From: Eutypella sp. D-1
Taxonomy: Eukaryota; Ascomycota; Sordariomycetes; Xylariales; Diatrypaceae
Assembly (NCBI GenBank): GCA_023313575.1
Contig: JAJTTP010000020.1
Location: 248,001-312,000 of the forward strand
Length of the DNA stretch: 64,000 bases
Direction: 5' to 3'
The stretch's first letter is position 1; each line of letters begins with the position of its first letter. The notes under the pieces were generated by a model. That model did no database searches. It saw nothing but the letters and a program-made list of their open reading frames with translations, and was not told the DNA's origin. Below are positions 56,789 through 64,000 of this stretch, one piece after another. The position numbers and the translations under genes are program-made.

Positions 56789-58672
56789 ATGGAGCGACGA
56801 ACGTATGAATCTCCCATGGATTGGGAATATCAAACTCATGGACCTATGGATCCTTCAAGTCCATTTGTGCAGTCTGCGAGACGCGCTCAACAACAAAAAG
56901 GTTTGTTATATTTATACCTATACTTCTGTTTCTACTTCTTGAAGCTATTCGCAACTAACAATACAATACGTGAATTCACTCACACCAACTTTAGACGTCT
57001 TCGCTTCATCCTCCAACACTTTCGGCGGCGCCCTGGGCCAGACGAATCCCCTGAGTCGCATACAATCCATACAATCCTCACAATCCTCCACTCCCTCCAG
57101 TTCGAAAAACCTACCCGGGGGCACTCCCTCTCAACCTTCTTCTTCTTCTTCTATATTCGCCACTACTTCTACCTCGCACTCACACAATACAAACCGAACA
57201 ACAACTGCGCCGCCCTTCCGCAATCCCGCCTTCACCACCCCACGCAGACCCTTCGACGCCGATGCCATCTCCGAGGCCTCACCCGCCGAATCAAGTCCGA
57301 CTGCTACTGACAACTCGGACTTCGGCGAGACCCCGGACAACAACAACAACAACAACAACAACAGCAACAACAGAAACGACGGACGCTCCTATCACCACTT
57401 AGATCAGATGACCATCACACCCGCGAGCATGCGCAAAAACAGCAGCAAGAACCTATTGTTGTTCCCCCCCAAGAAGCAGCAGTCGTCGGGGAAGGGCGAG
57501 ATCATGCACACGGTGTTCTCGAGCCGCGACAAGGTGCGCAAGAGGAAACGGTTCAACGACAATAAGGACATCAGCGGCTATCGCCTGCCCTACCGCCAGC
57601 CCGACGAATGGGACGAGACGGACTATGATTCCGACGAGAGCACTACTGATCCCTCGCGGACCGTCCCCCGCCACGGCGGCAGCAGCACGAGCAGGAGCAG
57701 ACGGAGGCGGTCACCGCGGGCGCCGAAGGACGGGTGGCTAGGGAACTTCCTCTCGGTGATCCAGCGACACCCGCACGCGCCGGCGATCATGACGTACTGG
57801 CTGACCACATTGTTCAACTTCGTGGTGGTATCAGGGGTGCTGTACCTGCTATGGACGATGTGGACCGGGTTCCGGGACGACCTGTTGCTGGCGCATCGCA
57901 AAGCCAAGGACGGGATCCTAGCGGAGATCCAGCGCTGCACGGCGAGCTACCAGCAGAACCGGTGCCACCCCGTCGAGCAGCGGCTGCCGGCGATCCACCA
58001 GCTCTGCGAGGACTGGTACGAGTGCATGATCCAGAACGAGAACGGCACCAAGACCATCAACACCGTCGTGCTCGAGCTCGTTGAGATGCTGAATACCGCT
58101 ATTGGCATGATGCATTGGAAGACGCTGGTACGTTCATCTCTCCACTCAGTATCTTACCTATTTATATATTCCCTATATTCTCTCTCTCTCTCTCTCTCCC
58201 GCTTGTACTAACTAACCCACCCCATCAACAGGCCGTCATGGGCATCTTCCTCCTAATGGTGCTATACAGCGGCGTCTCACTAGTCAGGAACGCAGGCACA
58301 GCAAGCGACTACCTGCGCCCCCCACCCGCAACACCATACCCGTCCTCCGCAGTATACCACCCGCACCACCAGACAGCAGACCGGATAGCATGGGAGCAAA
58401 TCGCACCACAGACGCCGTCCCGCTTCCACCCGCGTCACCAATTGATGATGCAGCAGAATGAGGAGACGCCCGAGACCGACGACGCGTCCCCGACTCCGCC
58501 GCCGCCGCGCAGCGCGTTTCGCGCCCTTGCGCCCGGCACCCCGTCTTCTTCCTCCTTTTTGCGCAGTGCTGGTGCTGGCAGTCCTGTGAAGATGTTGGAG
58601 CGGGAGAGGCTGTGGGAGCGCGAGCGCGGTCGTAGTCCTACGAAGAGTCGGAGTCCCGTGAAGCGGTACTGA
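56789..58672 (+). CDS. brr6: Brr6/Brl1-type nuclear envelope protein
   Basis: Exons 56789-56900, 56995-58127 and 58232-58672 (introns 94 and 104 nt, GT-AG) give 561 aa. Brr6/Brl1 proteins span the nuclear envelope and help nuclear pore complex assembly and membrane lipid homeostasis. The N-terminal ~290 residues are disordered, with Ser-, Thr- and Asn-rich runs including a polyasparagine stretch coded by AAC repeats. The conserved domain begins at GWLGNFLSVIQRHPHAPAIM, with transmembrane 1 about 300-325, a lumenal loop with four Cys at about 352, 361, 375 and 381 (EIQRC ... NRCHP ... HQLCEDWYEC), then VVLELVEMLNTAIGMMHWKTL and transmembrane 2 about 416-433 (VMGIFLLMVLYSGVSLV). The four-Cys lumenal loop is diagnostic. 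The tail is Pro-rich with a basic SPTKSRSPVKRY end. Confidence 0.95.
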
Positions 58673-61494
58673 GATGAGATACCCCAACCCCAACCCCAAC
58701 CCCGGCCGGGGCGTGGACTGCTGTTTCTTGTACTTTACATACCCCTTGTCTGTCTGTCTGTCTGTCTGTCTGGCCTTTGCACCCCCGCATTCATTTTCTT
58801 TTTCAAGTTTTTTTAATCCCTGAAGTTCGTTAACTGGGGGTTTAATGTGTATTTATTTTAGTACTTTCTCTCTCATAGCCACACTACCTTCTTATATTTG
58901 GAGGGTAGGTAGGTAGGTAACAAGACACATCAGGGAAAGCCCCCTATTTTTTTTACTTTTCGCGCCTGGTGCCCTCGCTTCGATGTATAATCTTGTCGTT
59001 CTGTCTAGTTCCATTGGGGGGGGGGGGGGGGTTGTTTGTTATTTGGCATGGCATGGCATGGACGGCGCAATAGGATTAGATTAGATTAGAGCAGATTAGG
59101 GGTATCTCTAGGTATCTATCTTTGAACCTCGGATAGCTCGTTTCGTTTTTCTGGTATCAGTCCCTACTGCGTTATTGCTACTACGACGTCACCTCACCTC
59201 GCCTCGCCTTGCCTCGCTTCGCTGTACTTACGATGCCTTGCGTCTGTGACTTCTATTCCATGCCATGCCATGCCATGTCATGCTCATGTTCGTCCGCTGA
59301 GCCACGGAGACTGGAGGAACCTTTTTTTTTGGTTTTTTTTTCTAAAGCCCGGGGAGGAGGGGACGGGGGAAGGGGGGATACTTCATCTTATCTACTTTTA
59401 TTTTATTTGGCCCAGTGACGAGGACCATCCTATTGACGAAGATGAATATGGGACGAAACGCCGGCCGGCCGGGCCCATGTCCAGGACATATATATATATA
59501 TATCTCTTTTACTGAAGGGGGAGTTAGGGTAGGGTTTAAAACCTTGGGGACCTTTTCAATACAAAAAAGAAATTAAAGGATACCTACTTAAGCTGTGTGT
59601 TTTTCTCATTCTTTTCTTCTTACTTCTGCCCGTGGACAGCCTTGTTTTAAAATATGTATATTTTTTATAACTCCCCTTTCCCCTGCCCTCGCCTCCCCTC
59701 CCCTCCCCTCCCTACTCTATCTTTCTAACTACACCTTTTGTTGTAGTGCGCATATATATATGCATGTGTGTGTGTAATCTGGATTTTTTTGGTCACCTCT
59801 CTCTCTCTCTCTCTCAATGATATAAGTACAGTAAAGTAGGTAGGTACCTCTATGCGTGGCAGCGCGATGCGCCCAGCCAATAAGAAACTGTGATTTTTCT
59901 CGCTCGGCCGGGAGGTTTCCCAGAGGTTGTTGAAGTTCCCGCAGGGTAATCTATCTATCTATATGTAGGTATCAATATGGTGAGCTTGCAATTGCGTACC
60001 TAAGCGGATGAGATACCCTAGGTTAGATAAATCAACTGAATAGCTAAAGCCTCCGTACCTATTTATTCTCAGGGATAAAAAGCCGTCCCTAGTGCCTCTG
60101 ACTGGTGACTCAACCATAACCGTCAGGCCAGGAACAAATCCTCCGGGCTTTTCGACTTAGCTAACCCAATCCGTAGCTACTTACCTATATCTACGGAGTA
60201 CCAGTAGCAAGTAGCAACCTAGACGTAACCGATTTCCTTAGTTCAGGTCCCGCTAGCCTATGTATAAAGCCGTTTAGGGGAGCTCTACGTACCAGGGGCG
60301 GTAAAGCAAAAGAAGGTTGTTAAGGGGGTTAGGTAGCTGGCCTGGCCTGGCCGCCGGGCTGGAAACAGTATATGGATATTAGGTACTTCTGTACTTTTGA
60401 CAGAACGTGCAGAACTCCGGGTTTGCATTTTTAGACCAATCGCGAGCTTGCGACCGGGATGCCGATTAGTCGGTCCCGCCCCTCTCCTCTCCTCTCCTCT
60501 CCTCCCCGCGGCTGCTGCACGTAACTATAGTTAACCATTACTTACTTGTATGTAGATGTGCACCCTACAGAAGGTCGGGGTACCTGCCAAAATATCATCA
60601 ACGATCTTAGGTTAGTTATGTAGGTCCCTTTTTCCTCTTCCCAATTTCTATACCTACCTACTTACCTTCTTCATGAATGATACCATACCCGAGCTCCGAA
60701 TCTCGTGGCGGGATTCTGCATGATGATAAATCTATCTATCTTTAAGCCCGCGTGTCTAGAGTCGGGTACCTGTTTCTACACATGCGATTGACTCACTTTC
60801 CCACTCTTCCGTGTTCATCAATCGCGTTTATATCGCCACATCTTCTACGCATTTCTTCTGTCCATCCCGGATATACTACTACTACTACTACTACTATCGC
60901 GAAGACGTAGGCGCACTAGACATCACTAGATGTTCCGCTAAGGATTGTTTAGTGTCCCCCTACGTGAGATAGCCCTAGAGTAATTCAATCCATCTTCCAT
61001 CCACACTCTAGGGCTATAGCTACACCCGTGGACTTCCTTCCCTCGTCCAACCTCCCCCCCCCCGTCTCACCCATCTTTGCCCGGACGATGAGGACAACCT
61101 GTACTTACTTACCTCTAAATGATTGACTACTTTACTTACATGTACCCAGCGACAGGCGACGACGGCAATTTATAGAATTCACATGGTGTTGAAAAGTTTT
61201 GTGTTTTTGAAATATCTGCCAGTACTGAATACGCGCGATACGCTGTCGTACGACCCATTTCGTCCCCATTTCTTTTCGCACCTGGGTGAGAGACAATTCT
61301 CGATAAATTCTGTCGCAAAGCAAGACAGACAGACAGTCAGCCAGACAGATTCACCGACGAAGCATGGTCTAGTCAACGAGATTCTGTCTGCCCCTTCCCT
61401 GCCCTGCCCTGCCCTGCCCAGCCTGCCAACTGCCGTGACAGCCGATCCTTCCCCCACCCGTCCGTCCCGCCCGCTACAACATTGAAACGTCTTG
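58673..61494. other. 2.8-kb microsatellite-rich spacer and leader
   Basis: No gene seen. It contains CCCCAA repeats just after brr6 (58683-58700), a (TGTC) run (about 58748-58771), a G16 tract (59016-59031), GGCAT repeats (about 59046-59062), (TA) and (CTCTCT) runs (about 59489-59505 and 59796-59813), (CTCCC)/(CTCCT) runs (about 59690-59708 and 60481-60505), and (ACT) repeats near 60877-60895. The last ~150 bases (GCCCT repeats, CCCGTCCG) look like the promoter and leader of the next regulator. Confidence 0.5.
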
Positions 61495-64000
61495 ATGGAG
61501 GAGGATCATCCGAAAAGCGCCACCGAGCCTCTTTCCGAGGAGACGTCGCGGCCCTCGTCCTCCTCCCGGGCCGGCGCTGGTCAGAAACATGAGGCCCCCC
61601 ATTCGGCCGGCGGTTCCGTCACTAACACCGGCGATTCCGCTTCTGGCTCCGGCCCCGCTTCCGGTTCCGGCCTCGCCGCCGGCCAGCACCAGCAACACCC
61701 GCAGCAGCAATCCAAGCGCCGGAGAGGTTTGGGCGTCGTTACGCCCAATGCTTGTACAGAATGTAGAAAGAAGCGTGCCAAAGTACGTCTTGACAACCTT
61801 AATATCAATTATGACAAATTCTTTTATTATTATTATTATTATTTCCTTTTTTTTCCCTACCTACATAGGGGCGGTTCTGGGAGCGGTTCACCCGCTGCTT
61901 TACCGCTTTGGCTGCTTTACCGTTTTTGCCACTTTACTTGTATCAACTCTTCCTCCATGTGTAACGAACGAACGAACTCGTTGGATCTTCCAAGCTTCAA
62001 TATTGTAGTCGCGTCGAACCTATCTAGTCTAGTCCACCCCAACACCTCGTCGCTTGCCCACTGACCTTGTTTCATCTCTCATGTAGTGCGACGGCCAGAA
62101 GCCCTGTAGCCGATGTAAATCTCAGAAGGATGTCCAGTGTATATACGAAGTGCCCGTGCGCCAGTCCAAGGAAGGTCTGCGCCATCAGATCGAAACCCTC
62201 CGCCAGCAAAAACGCCAGAGCGACTCCGTAATAGAAGCCCTCGCCCGGCCTGAGCTCCGGGGCGAGGTCCTCAACAGGATCCAGAATAAGCAGACCGTAC
62301 AGACCATCTCGGAATGGCTCGACAGCAATGTGCCCCCGTCGCCGTCGCTAGGGGGGCCCGCGGCGACGGGACCCCATATGTCTGGTTTTGCCCACCACCA
62401 GCAGTCCGAGACTCGGCCACCTGTTTCTGCTCTCCCGCCTTTGTCAATGTTCGGCAATGTCCAGGCACCTGCCGAAGGGTATGCGCCGGCGACCATGAGT
62501 CCTCTGGGACCACAGCCGCTGAGCGGCCTCAAGCACGACTTCAGCGTCCCGAGCCCCTGGAACTTAACCCAGGCCCAGAGCCAGAGCCAGTCGGCCTCGG
62601 CGAGGAGCGACTCCCACCCGGACATCCGGCAGTGGATAGCCGAGCCGCATTCCCGTGTCGGCATGTGGATCCAGGATCAGACGGCCTCCGAGTCCCCCGC
62701 CTCGGGAGCCTCGGGAGCAGACCAGGTTTTGGAGCCCTTGGAGGACTGGTCCGACGCGAAGCGGCCACCCACCACGTGGACCGGCGTCACGAACGATGTC
62801 CACTTGGTGCGCCACCTGCTGGCCCTGTACTTCTGTTGGGAATACCCCACGTTCGCGTCTCTGAGTAAGGAACACTTTCTCAAGGATTTCAACAGCGGTC
62901 GCCATCGGTATTGCTCGCCCGTCCTGATCAACGCCCTGCTGGCCCTCGGCTGCCGGTTCTCAGAACAACCCCGGACGCGCGCGGACCCGAACGACCCCCG
63001 CACGGCCGGCGACCATTTCTTCAAGGAGGCCCTGCGACTGCTGTCCCGGGAGTCGAACCACCACAATCTCACCACGATCCAGGCCCTAGGAATCATGTCT
63101 ATAAGAGAGGCAAGTTGCGGCCGCGATTCGGAGTCCTGGTATTATGCCGGCCAGAGCATCCGTCTGACCACCGAGATGGGCCTGCATCGGCTGGCCGGAG
63201 ACGGCGACGCGGACGAGCTGGCCGTGCAGGCCGCGACCTTCTGGGGCGCCTTTGCGCTCGACCAGTGAGTTTCATTTCCACGGGAAGACAAAGGGTCCTT
63301 ATATATCGGCTGACCTATATATTCAGCGCATGGTCCCTTGCGACGGGATCTTTACCACAATGTTCCGCGTTTCCTCAACTCCCGCCCAAACCCGCCATCA
63401 TCGACGACATCGAGGCATCCCTCTGGATACCCTACACAGATGACGGTATGTTGTTGCTGCTGCTGCTGCTGTTGCTGACGCTTGGATAGCACCTCCCCCC
63501 CCTCCTAAATTCAGGAAGGAAAACCTGGCTTCTAATTTAATAACCTGGCTTCTAACTTTCTAGGCGCGCCTCTCTCCAGGTCCTGCGAACAGCCCTCCAA
63601 TGTCCGCTCGGTGTATAAGTGTTTCTGCGAGCTGAGCGAGCTCGTGCACAAGTCGCTCTACGTCCTGCACTCCCCCGTCCAGCCCGTCACCAGCCGCGAC
63701 TTGCTGTATATCTACCACGAGTACCTCAACTGGTACGACCGGATCCCCGAAGCCCTCCGCCTCGGACATAACTTCACCCCCGCCGTCCTCTTCGCTCAGT
63801 GAGTGATGCCCTCTAGTCCGCCCCAACCGCATCTTCGCTGTCGTCGAAAAATCTGGCTAATCGCACTGTTTTTTTTTTCTTTCTTAGCATGTATTACCAT
63901 TTCGCCATCCTCCTTCTATTCCGTCCGCTGGTCAAGTTACGCATCATCGGATCGTACGTGATCCCGCGCGACGTCTGCGTGCAGGCCGCGGACGCGATCC
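61495..64000 (+). CDS. Zn2Cys6 transcription factor, 3' end outside window
   Basis: Exons 61495-61782, 62087-63264, 63327-63445, 63564-63798 and 63888 onward read in frame; at least 644 residues are visible and the gene continues past the edge. The first intron is long (304 nt, with a TTA microsatellite) and splits the zinc cluster between TPNACTECRKKRAK and CDGQKPCSRCKSQKDVQC, with Cys at 87, 90, 97, 103, 106 and 114. A linker helix follows (SKEGLRHQIETLRQQKRQSD), then a Pro/Gln/Ser-rich region. The fungal transcription-factor middle homology region starts near DVHLVRHLLALYFCWEYPTF, has CSPVLINALLALGCRFSEQP and SIRLTTEMGLHR, and continues after the introns (AWSLATGSLPQCSAF, YIYHEYLNWYDRIPEALRLG, MYYHFAILLLFRPLVKLRII). 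This type is often labelled NirA/NIT4-like, but the specific role is not readable. Confidence 0.92.

Noticed and set aside
58680..58705. CCCCAA repeats as an internal telomere
   Set aside because: The unit is not the fungal TTAGGG repeat, there are only about three copies, and it lies directly after a gene.

Overview
The window is nuclear DNA of a filamentous ascomycete (Pezizomycotina). Most genes carry introns of 55-116 nt with GTRNGT-type donors, CTAAC/CTAAT-like branch points and YAG acceptors, and the gene content is typical of such fungi: Zn2Cys6 regulators, cutinase, tyrosinase, PLAC8, Brr6 and Lunapark proteins. Frequent tacctaccta-type runs and intergenic microsatellites would suit a Sordariomycete, but that is inference. 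Gene models were assembled by hand from splice signals and family alignment from memory. Several long reading frames begin at non-ATG codons, and the first ATG was used instead.

Left part (1-10 kb): Lunapark-type ER protein (1.7-3.1 kb), a divergent SRPK-like kinase with an apparent GC-AG intron (5.1-7.1 kb, minus), a divergently transcribed basic orphan protein (7.6-8.2 kb) and a secreted alpha/beta hydrolase (8.9-10.1 kb, minus).

Accessory interior (10-38 kb): a gene-poor region with long spacers. It holds a decayed fungal diterpene-cyclase remnant (11.9-13.3 kb), a secreted cutinase, an amino-acid permease, a C2H2 zinc-finger protein with an upstream ORF, an initiator tRNA-Met, a large acidic-tailed protein that looks like a dead Ulp1-type protease, a seven-exon tyrosinase, a Zn2Cys6 regulator, and a complete intron-bearing mitochondrial complex I PSST (NUO-19.3) gene that only appears when three exons are joined. 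Small low-confidence ORFs and one exon-like fragment are also here.

Right part (38-64 kb): a PLAC8 protein, a FAD monooxygenase with an altered second FAD motif, an ERG6-type sterol C24-methyltransferase, the elongation factor IWS1/Spn1, the nuclear-envelope protein Brr6/Brl1, and the 5' part of another Zn2Cys6 regulator running off the end. Spacers here are rich in micro- and minisatellites and G/C homopolymers.

The genes do not form one pathway. The layout reads as conserved cell-biology genes at both ends around an accessory interior with decaying genes. No intact transposon, CRISPR or phage-like element was recognised. The best candidates for follow-up are the divergent PSST gene beside a pathway-type regulator and the tyrosinase, the diterpene-cyclase remnant, and the degenerate Ulp1-like protein. 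None of them proves a new system.
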